From Nymphaea colorata (Eukaryota > Streptophyta > Magnoliopsida > Nymphaeales > Nymphaeaceae), in assembly GCF_008831285.2 (NCBI RefSeq), contig NC_045142.1:1433001-1497000 (forward strand): a DNA stretch of 64,000 nucleotides. Direction: 5' to 3'. Positions 11,431 through 22,855 of the stretch are shown here, in pieces; position 1 is the first letter of the stretch, and each line of letters starts with the position of its first letter. The position numbers and the translations under genes were made by a program. The notes below the pieces were generated by a model. That model did not search any database. It was not told the origin of the DNA and saw only the letters and a list, made by a program, of their open reading frames with translations.

Positions 11431-12620
11431 AACCTCAGAAGATTAACTAATAGATAAGTTACATAAGAGAAATTCGAGTGACAAATTTTACCATTAACTG
11501 AGTGACTAAACTGCTACACTGGCATGACAGTCAGTTATTGACTATTACCACTCAACCTGTTCACTTACACATTCAGCTGTCAAAAAAGAAACACTGATAC
11601 GAAAATGAAGATTTCAAAATGTGCACATAACTTGATACTCTTAGGATTAGAAACCAACCATAATTAAATAGGCCATACTATTGCAAGTTTGCAGCCTTAA
11701 AATCCAATATTTTGGTTATTGAGAAACATGCATAATGTCAGGAGATCGTCAAAAACAGGAAGCTAGATTGATTGGAAGGAAAAGGAGCTAAATGCCAAGG
11801 CAGAAACGGCTGATGCTTCACAAGAAGCTGTCAGCAATGCTGAGTCCAGGATACAAGGAGCTAGAGATTCAGCTGCAGCGGTGTATGACTGATAAAAATG
11901 ATCTTGAATTGAAATTAGAAGAGGTGCAATGAGGATAATATCAGAATGATGAGTACGTGCATTTGACTAACTGGTGATTCTTTGGTTTTCTAAGCAAACT
12001 TCTACTCAATGAAAGGAGCCATTCTGTTGACAGAGACAAACCATTGCATTTTATCATTGGTTAGTGCATCTTCAATTTTAACTTGTATTTATTGTTAAGG
12101 CTTCTTATTTGTAAAGGAATTAGTGTCAATGATTGTCAACTTTTCAAAAAGCAATTAGGAATTACTACTTTAAATTGGGAATCCTTGACATGCTTAACCA
12201 CATGCTTATCTGCACATTTGTGTCTGAACTCTAAAGATGCATGGACATATGGCCTTTTCCTTGTATGCATGGACATATAGACTGGATTCAGTTCCTGTCA
12301 GGGGCACATACATATCTGGTCCCTGATGCATGTACTTGTCCTAAATAACCTGATCTGAGTTCTAAGAAAATTTCTCAACTAAAGAATTGAATTGATCGGT
12401 AGGTTTATTGTCTTAGAGCAGAAAAAAAATGACATGAGATCCATATCAACACAAATGTTTGGGTGAACTCCTCAGATAAACTCAACTAGAGAAGCACATA
12501 ATTTAAGTTTACATAGATTTAGGTTAAAGCTAAATCGTCAACAAAATGAGAAGAAATGCGGTTAATGAGCAATCTGGAGAAATGTCATATGAACCCGTCA
12601 TTTGCTTCAAAAGTGAGGTC
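11431..12620. other. Mostly unannotated stretch with one short coding-like ORF
   Basis: The only item is a plus-strand ORF at 11792-11932 (46 codons) with a charged, coiled-coil-like sequence (GYKELEIQLQRCMTDKND, then LELKLEEVQ). It may be a stray exon of a larger protein. I do not recognise the family, and there are no supporting splice sites I trust. Confidence 0.25.
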
Positions 12621-13240
12621 TTCTTAGGGATGGTAGTGTTTTTTTTTTTTTTTTTTTCTTCTGGCGATGCTCTCTGAGGATTGGCAGTCCCCCTCCATAA
12701 GGTCTCCAAGCCTAGTGCATCTCGGCACGATTGGGTAGCCTTTTATGTCCTTTTCTCTTTGAATCATCTTCAAGAGACAACATATCTCAACTGTAATGCA
12801 GCAAAGTCCTATGACCGAGTCGGGCAAGAGAGCGAGAGAAGGCAAGTCGGAGCCGAGGGAAATAGCGGGAGAGAGGGGAAGACAGGGAGAGAGAGAAACA
12901 GAGCGAGAGGAACAATTTGATGATGCTCACTTATCGGCACAGGTGGAGCATCAAACGCACTCTAACTTAACATTTTACATAAATATACGAAGAACTTGCC
13001 CGTAATTAATATCCACTAATATTGTCCTATTACAAGATACATGTCTAGCCCTTAATTAATTAGGGCACCAACAGCATATCCAGGATTAGCGAAAGGAAAA
13101 AACAAAAAGAACTTGCGTACAACAACCAAAGTCCTCAACAAACAGAGGAGATCAAAAGGTACGAGAAGTTGTTCGGTTAATGACTTTATAATCGTTCCCC
13201 AAAACAGATTCCAGCTTACATTCCACATTCAAAACCTGGA
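12621..13240. other. Poly(T) tract and purine-rich stretch
   Basis: A poly(T) run at 12638-12658 and a GA-rich stretch at 12830-12920 are all I can see. The stretch ends where homology to the copy B side (31430 onward) begins. Confidence 0.4.
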
Positions 13241-13341
13241 CCCTGCGATTGGAACTCTATTGAGTGTAGACTTTGAAATCCATGCGGACCTAGCAGCTTT
13301 TAGAGATCACAAAGAAGATGGTTTTGATTAAACATGTAAAG

Positions 13342-13715
13342 CTAATTAAGAAGTGGAGGTAAGCCATGAAGATTACAGTCGGTCACATTTGACCGATAGG
13401 GAGGGATGATTGGATCATCGTTCCGCTTGATTTCATCAACCAGGAAATCGAATGACCTGCTCTTGTTTTGATAAGCTGCCTCCAACACTTCCATGAAATA
13501 GAAAATGTAGTAATAGGTTGCATGCTCCCAAAATATTCCTGAAGCCTGTCAGAGTCGTTGCCCTACTCGACGCTGGTGTTATGGCATGGGCCAATGCCTT
13601 CACAAGAATATCCGTGAAGTTTTGGATGAAGCTCATGCTATCTCTCGCCACAGTAACCACGCCCTCGATCTTACCACTTGAATGCCACCAACGATTATAC
13701 TGGTTATCCGGGTAC
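13342..13715 (-). pseudogene. Malectin-like receptor kinase ectodomain fragment, copy A
   Basis: An acceptor (TTGGGTGCAG) at 13716 opens an exon reading YPDNQYNRWWHSSGKIEGVV, then VLVKALAHAITPASS-type sequence (FTDILVKALAHAITPASS). After a frameshift it continues YYYIFYFMEVLEAAYQNKSR, then SFDFLVDE and DDPIIPPYRSN, and stops at 13342-13344. This order matches the malectin-like domain of plant LRR receptor-like kinases (YPDD.YDR.W, then AVTPAN, then YYVYMHFAE...NQTREF, then P.VPPY). In an intact protein the domain is extracellular and binds ligands or cell-wall sugars. No LRR or kinase part is present, and the frameshift makes this a relic. Identification is by motif order and is fairly but not fully secure. 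Confidence 0.62.
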
Positions 13716-14490
13716 CTGCACCCAATGCAAGAACTGAAGTTAAAGTACTATTTTTTTTTTTACTCCTCTTTGTCCCACGTACTCTGACCCGTATATCTGT
13801 TTTCTTTTCTTTTCACAGCCATCTTTTCTACCTTGAAATCGGCCAATCTCATTGAAGAAAATGAATTGAAAATACGGACGTTTGGACTTAGAGAGCTATG
13901 GTTGCAGTGTCCATAGTGTGTCAAATTTCCCTGTTGGTAAATGGGAGTGAGGGCCATTTGGTACCACTTGAATGCCACCAACGATCATAATAGTTATCCG
14001 GGTATCTGCAGCCAAAGCAACAACTGAAGTTAAAGTAATCTTTTTTTTCTCCTCTTTGTCCCACGTACTCTTTGACCTGTATATCTATTTTCTTTTCCTT
14101 TCACAGCCATCTTTTCTACCTTAAAATCGGTCAATCTCATTGAACAAAATGAATTGAAAATAAGGATGTTTGGACTTAGAGAGCTATGGTTGTAGTGTCC
14201 ATAATGTGCCAAATTTCCCTGTTGGTAAATGGGAGTGAGGGCCATTTGGTACCACTTGAATGCCACCAACGATCATAATGGTTATCCGGGTACCCTGCAG
14301 CCAATGCAAGAACTGAAGTTAAAGTACTTTTTTTTTTTTAACTCCTCTTTGTCCCACGTACTCTTTGACCTGTATACTATTCTTTTTTCTTTTCACAGCC
14401 ATCTTTTCTACCTTAAAATCGGACAATCTCATTGAAGAAAATGAATTGAAAATAAGGATGTTTGGACTTAGAGAGATATGGTTGTAGTGT
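13674..14490. repeat. Tandem triplication of a ~289-bp unit at the malectin exon edge
   Basis: Units start at 13674, 13964 and 14252 (periods 290 and 288). Each contains the beginning of the malectin exon, its polypyrimidine acceptor region and part of the intron. Copy B (31767-31990) has a single unit, so the expansion is specific to copy A. Confidence 0.85.
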
Positions 14491-14880
14491 CCATAGTGTC
14501 AAGGCAAAAGAATCTTTTTCTTTTCGCTGAGTCAGAGCTGATTCAATAGCTGCCTCTTCTTCCTAAGAAGGATTTCCCTGTTGGTTAATGGGAGTGAGGG
14601 CCATTTGGTTTTTCTTAAGAGATCACCCCCTTTCTCCAGGGAGAATGAGAGTTGGTGGGTGCAACAGATATGCACTCAAAAATAAAGAGAGAAGGGGGAA
14701 GTTGAGGTGTTTTTGGATGATTTTCAGAAAGGAAAATCTTTTTTGGACTTTAACTTTTTCACTACCTTTTTCTATTCTTATAGGGTGCTCCCCTTTCTAG
14801 TGACCGGGGTATTCTGGTCATTATAACCAGATTTGCTTTCTTCATACTTTTTTTATTTTGATGGGGATGCTTACGATAAG
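14491..14880. repeat. Duplicated segment shared with 32015-32400
   Basis: The two stretches match closely over nearly 400 bp, including GCTGAGTCAGAGCTGATTCA and GGGTGCTCCCCTTTCTAGTG. No coding signal is recognised. Homology ends at GATAAGTTG, where the hAT element begins in copy B. Confidence 0.7.
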
Positions 14881-15130
14881 TTGTTTATAGGCTAGTTGTT
14901 CACTAAAAAGGGGCTCCTTTGGGCTGACATATCTTCCATTATAACCAGCTTTGCTTCTTCACGCTAACGTAGCTCTGAGAGTCTTTCCTGGTCCCAACAA
15001 TGATAACAGCAAGTCCAGGCACCAGGAGAAAACAAGTATACAAAATTTAGCTAACTGGAACAATGAAAAGCCCCAAACTTGGTGCTTAAAGTTTAACAGA
15101 AGAAAGGATTTAATGGGCTCAAGTTATTGC

Positions 15131-16058
15131 AAAAGCAAGCAAGAAATAACAGAAGAAAAGAAGAAAAAATATATGAGGATGAACATGGTGGTAAGAAGCA
15201 AAATAAAAAAAATCTAAGTACGTTTCAAATTTATAAAGCAACTATCGCTTTGACAGTGGAAAGTCTATTGTTGCAACTTACATACAAGGACAAATAAATG
15301 CATGAAGCAGCAATTATAAACAATATCCAGCTTGGCGATCCTGAATATACCTTGAAAATGAAAAGCAAGCAAGAAATAACAGAAGAAAAGAAGAAAAAAT
15401 ATATGAGGATGAACATGGTGGAAAGAAGCAAAATAAAAAAAAAAAACCTAAGTACGTTTCAAATGTATAAAGCAACTATCACTTTGACAGTGGAAAGTCT
15501 ATTGTTGCAATTTACATACAAGGACAAATAAATGCATGAAGCAGCAATTATAAACAATATCCATCTTGGCGATCCTGAATATACCTTAAAAATGAAAAGC
15601 AAGCAAGAAATAACAGAAGAAAAGAAGAAAAAATATATGAGGATGAACATGGTGGTAAGAAGCAAAATAACAAAAATCTAAGTACGTTTCAAATGTATAA
15701 AGCAACTATCACTTTGACAGTGGAAAGTCTATTGTTGCAATTTACATACAAGGACAAATAAATGCACGAAGCAGCAATTATAAACAATATCCAGCTCGGC
15801 GATCCTGAATATACCTTGAAAATGAAAAGCAAGCAAGAAATAACAGAAGAAGAGAAGAAAAAATATATGAGGATGAACATGGTGGTGAGAAGCAAAATAA
15901 AAAAAATCTAAGTACGTTTCAAATGTATAAAGCAACTATCACTTTGACAGTGGAAAGTCTATTGTTGCAATTTACATACAAGGACAAATAAATGCATGAA
16001 GCAGCAATTATAAACAATATCCAGCATGGCGATCCTGAATATACCTTGAAAATGAACA
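15131..16058. repeat. Tandem array of a ~230-bp unit, four copies
   Basis: Units start at 15131, 15361, 15595 and 15825 (periods 230, 234 and 230), each beginning AAAAGCAAGCAAGAAATAAC. The units differ at few positions. The repeated minus-strand reading frames are a by-product. No known satellite was recognised. Confidence 0.88.
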
Positions 16059-16526
16059 AACAGGCAGAGTTCAGTCCAGAAGTCAATGTGCTCAACCTGC
16101 CAATGCAGATGATCGACAGGCAATCAACTAACAATGCTCAGTTCCAGAATTCGAAAAGAATAACATAGATGCCATCTTATGCCAAAAGTAATATGTCAGA
16201 GCAGTAAACAAGGATGATTGCAGTGCTTCCCCTTTGAATTCCACAAGCATCTGAATCGCATACTCAATAAAAAATAAATCTATTATTCAGTAGGTCAACA
16301 GAAGGCCTAATCAAACATGGTCGGCAGTGCAAAGACAGAATCTAATGTCTGTGGGACAACTAAAGAAGTGAGAAGGACGTAACGTGAAGATGAATGTTCC
16401 TTACTTTGCCGTATTTCTGGGAGAGGTCTTGCATGCAAAATTCATAAAGAAAAAGCAACCAGCTACAGAAAACTAAAGCAGAGGAATTTGCCTTATGCTA
16501 TGTCGTAAGGTGCAGGTGAAGAAAAC
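16059..16526. other. Unannotated spacer
   Basis: I see no gene, repeat or structured RNA in this AT-rich stretch between the 230-bp array and the promoter-like region. Confidence 0.35.
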
Positions 16527-16840
16527 TGTTAAATTAAGAAAATTAATCTCTTCGGAGGTAACCGTCCGTTGCTGGTATTGGGAAACCCTAGGAGGCAGTC
16601 TATAAAAGCTCAGCTTATCATTTGCTTAGCGTTAATCGTAAGATTAGCCAAGCCTGCGCCTCCTAGAAGCAAACCCTAAATCTGTTATTTCTTCTGCTTC
16701 CTCCTCTTCTTCTCTATCTCTTATAGGTGTTGTCTCTTGATGCTCATCTTGGGGAGCCACTGGTGATTTGCTGCGCAGACGAAGGGCTGATCATAGGTAT
16801 TGTTCCGCTGCTAAAATTCCATCATTGGTATCAGAGACAT
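16527..16840 (+). promoter_or_regulatory. Promoter-like region, possibly a decayed LTR with primer-binding site
   Basis: A TATA box (CTATAAAAG, 16600-16608) is followed by a telo-box-like AAACCCTAA at 16671 and a TC-rich leader, as in plant promoters. At 16826-16836 stands TGGTATCAGAG, which matches the initiator-tRNA-Met primer-binding site of many plant LTR retrotransposons. It is preceded by CCATCA, as an LTR end would be. A TGTTAAATT at 16527 could be the LTR start, giving about 300 bp. No partner LTR or gag/pol is visible, so both readings stay open. Confidence 0.4.
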
Positions 16841-17770
16841 ATCTGTCGAATTCAGGTAAGTGAAATTCGAATAATGTGGTGCCTGTCAACACTATACTAC
16901 CTGTGTATGCATGTGTATCCGATGAAGGGATTCCACTTTGGTGCAGTTGGAAATTACCATCACTTGGACTTAGAGTAGTACTGTATGGTATGTAATTATG
17001 CCACAGCTGATTAGCTAAAAATTTCTCATAATATTCAAGACCCTGACCGTAGGTGTTTGAATCCATTTCTCACTTGCATTTCACAACTATTGGAACTTTT
17101 AAGTCACATGCACCAGTCTCATAATTGTGAATTTCTCTGCAAGGGAAATCTGTACCTAAATTAACCAAAATTTTACTGCCTCAAAAGGGCTGAGAAACAC
17201 ATCGGTATTCAATTTCACATAAACAGGTAAACAGGAAAACTATCCCCCGAAAGAAAATTTGCACACTTAGTCTGCATGTGTTGGATAGGAAACTATTTCT
17301 TCTTTGAAGAGTGAGGTAGTGAGTATGATGTTATAATGCACTATTCAGTTTCCCTTTTGCCTGGAATATGCTCATGGTCCTCGGCAGATTCAAGAGTCGA
17401 AACCTCAGTTGAAGCGTGGTTTTTCTCAAGTATAATATGGCGAACTTGAAAAATACGGAAAAGAATGGTAAATTTTTGAAAGTAAAAAAAACTAAAAATG
17501 AGGGAAAATAAAATAAGTGAGAAACTAATAACACAAACATCAAAAGATAAGTAGATTTACAATAAATAAAAAATAGAAAATAAAAAAAAAACTGTTTTGC
17601 ATTAAAAAATGAAAAAGTGAAAAAAGTGCTTTAAAAACTTGCTTTTTTAGTTTAAGTAGTTTTTTTTAAAAAACTCATTTTTTTAAGTTTTAAGTGGCAA
17701 TTTAATTTATCGCGTTTTTTCAGGTTTAAAAAAAAAACGTGTTTTTTGTGACTACGGTTGAAGGCAAAAA
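16841..17770. other. Unannotated AT-rich spacer
   Basis: No recognised coding or repeat content. Sequence from 17540 to 17740 is very A/T-rich with poly(A) and poly(T) runs. Confidence 0.35.
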
Positions 17771-18355
17771 TTGAAGATTGAGGTCAGGAATCTTGTCTCC
17801 TTGCTATGTTTCCCAGACTGATAATCTGTTTGTGGTGGTGTTTGTCTGCGAGAAGTATACTGCAATGACTTCAGACATATGAAAGTTCTCATTAATTTTG
17901 AAGGTTTTAAGTCTAACATTAGTACTTAGTTGACATCACAACCTACGCTTTTTTTCAGCAACAAATAACTCTTGGTGCTGGAGATAACCAGGTGAGCTGG
18001 GATTTGCAATTCCAGGTCACACGTTTTGGAGGAAATTGAACATCTCCACATTAAAATTGAAGATTGAGGTCAGGAATCTTGTCTCCTTGCTATGTTTCCC
18101 AGACTGATAATCTGTTTGTTTCAAAAAAAGCTGGTGGTGTTTGTCTGCGAGAAGTATACTGCAATGACTTCAGACATATGAAAGTTCTCATTAATTTTGA
18201 AGGATTTAAGTCTAACATTAGTACTTAGTTGACATCACAACCTACGCTTTTTTTCAGCAACAAATAACTCTTGGTGCTGGAGATAACCCGGTGAGCTGGG
18301 ATTTGCAATTCCAGGTCACACGTTTTGGAGGAAATTGAACATCTCCACATTAAAA
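17771..18355 (+). repeat. ~290-bp tandem duplication carrying a terminal-exon-like unit
   Basis: The first unit is 17771-18056 and the second 18057-18355; they are nearly identical except for a 16-bp insert in the second. Each unit has a TTTTTTTCAG acceptor followed by a 26-codon open stretch (17959-18039 and 18258-18338), reading QQITLGAGDN, then VSWDLQFQVTRFGGN and TGA. It looks like a duplicated last exon, but I do not recognise the protein. Confidence 0.75.
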
Positions 18356-18679
18356 CTAGATAGTGCCTCTTTTCATTTATATGTTTTATCTATGCCTCTA
18401 TCCACATCTAGTCTTTTTCCGCAGCAAATTGAAACGGAGTGAGGCCTGACCGTTGGCACTGGTTTTACTTCTGTCTTTAACTTGCCAATCCATACCATCT
18501 CTAACCCTCTTATTAGCTTGACTGTTAGCCTTCATTGAGGAGACATGAGAGCAGTGGCAGACGGAGATTTTTGGCTATGGGGCACTAGTACATAGTATGT
18601 GAAAAAAAATTCTATTACATGGACCAGCCCAAAAGAACATGAGATATGCCATTTTTGTAGAGATATCCTATTGACATTA

Positions 18680-19226
18680 TAACAAGTCTACCTGTTTCAC
18701 CAGACCGTAGATGGACACTAGGCAGCCTGAAGCATCAATCTCACTTGCAGCACCAGCAATATGGATGTCTGAACTATTCAACCTATTTACAGAAACCATA
18801 TTTATTATGAGTAGAAGGGAAAAGTGAGGAAAGGCTCACACGTACACATTCGCTAAAAATTATTTGGTAAGCAATAAACAGTTTGCATACAAAAGACGTC
18901 ATTAATGAGGTATCTGTAAAGCTGCATGGAAAGTGAGATGGCTATCTGTAAAACCAACCAGTTACCAGCCCATTTAGAAAATGCAAGAATAAGATACAAC
19001 TCATCCACTGACCTGTTTAACAGAGACTAATTTGCAGGATTGCTCCCGCAACAGCGATGAAAGTACCCTCGTTTAGCAGGGAGAAGTCCACAACCTGCTC
19101 AGCCGAGGGCAGTCCATCGGCCAATCTAATGTCTAGGTCCCTTGCTTCCCCCCTCCTTTCCCTCTTTGTTCTCAAATCACTAAAACCCTTAAAGCACAAC
19201 GAAACCCCTAAAACCCAGTCATGCAT
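18680..19226 (-). pseudogene. Unrecognised gene fragment in left arm of the palindrome
   Basis: A minus-strand ATG at 19226 opens an ORF with EARDLDIRLADGLPSAEQVV and DFSLLNEGTFIAVAGAILQ, ending with a TAA just before a donor-like ACAG/GTCAGT at about 19015. Further on, after an AAATAG acceptor near 18788, comes SSDIHIAGAASEIDASGCLV, then SIYGLVKQ and a GTAGAC donor. This looks like the 5' end of a host gene with a TC-rich leader. The right arm repeats it (20260-20700) with a 2-bp frameshift. I cannot name the protein. Confidence 0.4.
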
Positions 19227-19623
19227 TCATGGAAATGCAGGGTTCAACGGGAGTTGCAGTAGGAGCGCAGAGAGAGGGAGCAGCGTAGAGAGAAGGGAGC
19301 AGCGCAGAGAGAGGGAGCAACGTCAAACAATAAAAAGCAGAAATAGAATACGCTGCAAAGAGTGAGAGAGAGAGTTTACCCAAATCCGAACGCAGCGCAG
19401 AGAGAGGGAGCACCCGGAGGCCGGAGTAGCGCAGGCTGTAAAGAGAAGGAGCGGCGCCGCAGAGAGAGGGAGCACCGGAATAGAGAGAGGCCGAGAGGGA
19501 GAGAATCAGCACCAGAGCAGAGAGAGGCCGAGAGGGAGAGAAGCTGTGAGAGGGAGAGAACTCGTGCCCTAGCTAAACTTGACATCATGTAAAAATTAAA
19601 GCGCCCAAAAAGTGGACGAAAAA

Positions 19624-19858
19624 GGGCACGTTTGGTTTGACTGCACCCGACTCATGTTTAACGCGAGTCGGGTGCGCGTCCAAAAATGGACGACAGGTGC
19701 GGCTGACCGCGGGTGCGGGCACGGGCGCGGGTGCGCTTGTGGTGCGCACCCAAAAGGTCAAACGTGAGTCAGGTGCGGCTGACTGAATTCGTCCATTTTT
19801 GGACGCGCACCCGACTCGCGTCAAACATGAGTCGGGTGCAGTCAAACCAAACCTGCCC
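19624..19858. mobile_element. Foldback MITE at the apex of the palindrome
   Basis: The ends GGGCACGTTTGGTTTGACTG and CAGTCAAACCAAACCTGCCC begin terminal inverted repeats of about 65 bp that contain CACCCGACTC. The loop is very G+C-rich (GCGGGTGCGGGCACGGGCGC). The element sits exactly on the symmetry axis of the larger inverted duplication. Confidence 0.75.
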
Positions 19859-20773
19859 TTTTTCGTCCACTTTTTGGGTGCTTTAATTTTTACATGATGT
19901 TAAGTTTAGCTAGGGCACGAGAAGTTCTCTCCCTCTCACGCTCAGCTTCTCTTCTCTGATTCTCTCCCTCTCGGCCTCTCTCTGCTCTGGTGCTGATTCT
20001 CTCCCTCTCGGCCTCTCTCTATTCTGGTGCTCCCTCTCTCTGCGGCGCCGCTCCTTCTCTTTACAGCCTGCGCTACTCCGGCCTCCGGCGGGTGCTCCCT
20101 CTCTCTGCGCTGCGTTCGGATTTGGGTAAACTCTCTCTCTCACTCTTTGCAGCGTATTCTATTTCTGCTTTTTATTGTTTGACGTTGCTCCCTCTCTCTG
20201 CGGTGCTCCCTTCTCTCTACGCCGCTCCCTCTCTCTGCGCTCCTACTGCAACTCCCGTTGAACCCTGCATTTCCATGAATGCATGACTGGGGTTTTAGGG
20301 GTTTTGTTGTGCTTTAAGGGTTTTAGTGATTTGAGAACAAAGAGGGAAAGGAGGGGGGAAGCAAGGGACCTAGACATTATTGGCCGATGGACTGCCCTCG
20401 GCTGAGCAGGTTGTGGACTTCTCCCTGCTAAACGAGGGTACTTTCATCACTGTTGCGGGAGCAATCCTGCAAATTAGTCTCTGTTAAACAGGTCAGTCTT
20501 TTGTATGCAGACTGTTTAGTGCTTACCAAATAATTTTTAGCAAATGTGTACGTGTGAGCCTTTCCTCACTTTTCCCTTCTACTCATAATAAATATGGTTT
20601 CTGTAAATAGGTTGAATAGTTCAGACATCCATATTGCTGGTGCTGCAAGTGAGATTGATGCTTCAGGCTGCCTAGTGTCCACATGTAACAGATTTTTTTT
20701 TCACATACTATGTACTAGTGCCCCATAGCCTGCGATTGAGGCAAGAGAGTTTCATCTTGCACAAGCTTCCATT

Positions 20774-20808
20774 TCCATGGATGCGTGACTGGGTTTTAGG
20801 GGTTTCTA
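20774..20808 (+). repeat. Third, short copy of the palindrome's start-codon region
   Basis: CATTTCCATGGATGCGTGAC followed by TGGGTTTTAGGGGTTT closely repeats 20267-20301. It lies just outside the right arm. Confidence 0.6.
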
Positions 20809-21297
20809 ATTGTAATTCAAGGACTTCTCAATTAAGGCTTTACTCTAAAGCTTTCGTTGAAATGTATAGTTTTCATGCATTAATAAAACGTGATTTTGGA
20901 ACAAGGAGTAACTTGACTGTCACTTAAATTAATGAGCTATGAAAAGTAAAATTATTTTACATGAGAAAATCATATTCAATTAGTAAAGAAAGAGACAAAC
21001 TTATACATCGTCATGGTTGTAAAAATTAATGTAAAAGTATAACTTTTTTGAAGTTTTTTATTGTGTTATGGAAATCATATGTAAACAAATAAATAAAGAA
21101 AGAAAGAGAAAAAGTTGGTTAGAGAGCTAAAACAGAAGTGAAAAACTTATATATATACAATCGAGAGTGATGAGAATATTGCACATACGGGTGGCACAAT
21201 GGATGGGTAGAGACGCAGCCACGGCGTGATGAGGACAGCCTGCTGTCGCGTGGGCATGGTGACGGAAGCCTGAATATTGCACATAGGGGTTTTATCG

Positions 21298-21300
<3 letters not shown>
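20809..21300. other. Spacer with a short flanking repeat
   Basis: GAATATTGCACATA occurs at about 21174 and again at about 21272, around a G+C-richer stretch of 100 bp. Nothing else is recognised. Confidence 0.35.

Positions 21301-21379
<79 letters not shown>
21301..21379. repeat. (TA)n(GA)n microsatellite at the start of R1
   Basis: This is about 26 TA units followed by about 13 GA units. The same position in the other R copies also carries a TA or TA/GA microsatellite. Confidence 0.95.
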
Positions 21380-21380
<1 letters not shown>

Positions 21381-22654
21381 GCATTGGGAGTTGAGGGAAT
21401 TGCATTTGGATATGTTAATTGATCCAATATTTTTTTAACATAGATGCTTGTAATCTCCTACACTCGGAGACTACCTAAACATATCTTAGGATCCTTGAGT
21501 GTTTAGGGCAGATGCCCTAACACCAAAAAATCAGAAATAAATCAAACATAAACAATAAAATAAAATAAAAACATTAAGATCTAGGCAAAAAAGATTGCAA
21601 ACTGATTTAATCTTATACCAAATAAGAAATAAACAATTACATGAATAAAAATAAATAAAGGAAGGAAAGAAAAGAAAATGAAGAAAGGAAAAAGAGATTA
21701 GAAAATACCTAATACGGTATCTCCTGAAGTCTATGAAGTATTTAGTCTCAAGAAAACTTTGCCTAAAAGAAAGCAGCTCATCCCTAGCTTTTGGGAACAA
21801 AAAACCAGTTCTAAACTTTTAAAGCTAGCCTAAAACAGACCTAATGTAAACAAAATTTAGGAGAACGTGACATAGTTAGGGTTTCTCCAACTTTAGCACA
21901 AGCTTTTCAACCTTGCAATTTGGTGTCTGGTCTCTCTCATGTCTTCTCCATTTATAATTGTTGTGATGAGATAACTTTTTCCTCATAATTGGTATAAAAT
22001 TAAATTTTATACGGAAAGTCATGTTATACACTAAATCAAGCCATTTCCTAAAATATTGACATTTTAAGAAGATTTTTGTTGTGAAACATTATTTGATTGA
22101 TCAAAAGTGATATAAGATGAATCTAATTTCTGAAAATGAAATTTGAATGGAATAGACTAAGAACTTTCTCCGTGCATGCAAAATTTCTATCAATATTTGT
22201 CCACACAGTCGCTATAAAATGACGAGCAATATATTAAGAAAATAACAAAGATATTTATCTCTATCTTATTTTATGACTGACACGATATGGTAGAGTTTGA
22301 TGCATATTAGTAGGTGCTTAGTTTTTTAGGATTCCATTGTGATTTAGAACACAAGGCGATTTGCATGCATTTGATTTTTTCGGCAAATGCTATATATATA
22401 TCCCTTATTGGTTACTCCCATTTATTATGTACAGGTAAATTTTTAAACCCAATCTAATTGGATACTTATTTAAACCCAATCTGAATCAAATCTAACTGGA
22501 TAACATTTCTTAGATTTGTTTCCAAAGTGATCAATTTCTTAATTGAATGTTGATTTCTTTTCCATTTCCAAATTTTCTGGAGCATTTTGGCCGGATATCG
22601 GCTGATCCCACTTTGATCCAACTGAGTTGGGTACCGACTTTCTCATGTAGATCA

Positions 22655-22855
22655 GAGGTCAGCAGGGCAGAGGTAGGAGGCCGGCAGGCGCAATGCCCCT
22701 CTCAGATTTTTAAAATTTTAAAACTTTACATGTACAATTTAAAAATTTTAGTTTAATTTATATAAAAAATTGAAAAATTATATTTGGCTTCAGATAAAAT
22801 TTTGAAACTATGTTGGGCTCTTCTAACAAAAAAACTCTGACTCAATCATTGGAGA
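22655..22855. mobile_element. hAT-type MITE inside module R
   Basis: Read on the minus strand, one end is GAGTCAGAG and AGAGCCCAACATAG, followed by an AT-rich core and a CTGCCCTGCTGACC end. This resembles the CAGGGGCGGAGCC MITEs in the NPF gene. Copies sit at the same place in R2 (about 37308-37490), R3 (about 42112-42300) and R4 (about 60946-61112). Confidence 0.5.

Larger units (their letters stand above)
18573..20730. repeat. 2.16-kb palindrome (inverted duplication) with a MITE at its centre
   Basis: The left arm (18573 to about 19700) and the right arm (about 19765-20730) are near-perfect reverse complements. Small differences include a deletion of about 90 bp in the right arm near 20690 and a 2-bp deletion near 20379. 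The arms contain a GA/TC-rich stretch rich in purines on one strand and a gene-like fragment. Long low-complexity ORFs in the arms (runs of SLSLSA or RERE) are composition artefacts. The RNA would fold into a long hairpin. Confidence 0.92.

Noticed and set aside
16740-16800. Possible C/D-box snoRNA (TGATG ... CTGA)
   Set aside because: There is no terminal stem, and the boxes match only loosely; the spacing could arise by chance.
19219-20286. Long ORFs rich in SLSLSA or RERE-type repeats on both strands
   Set aside because: They follow from GA/TC-rich low-complexity sequence in the palindrome arms and occur in several frames at once.
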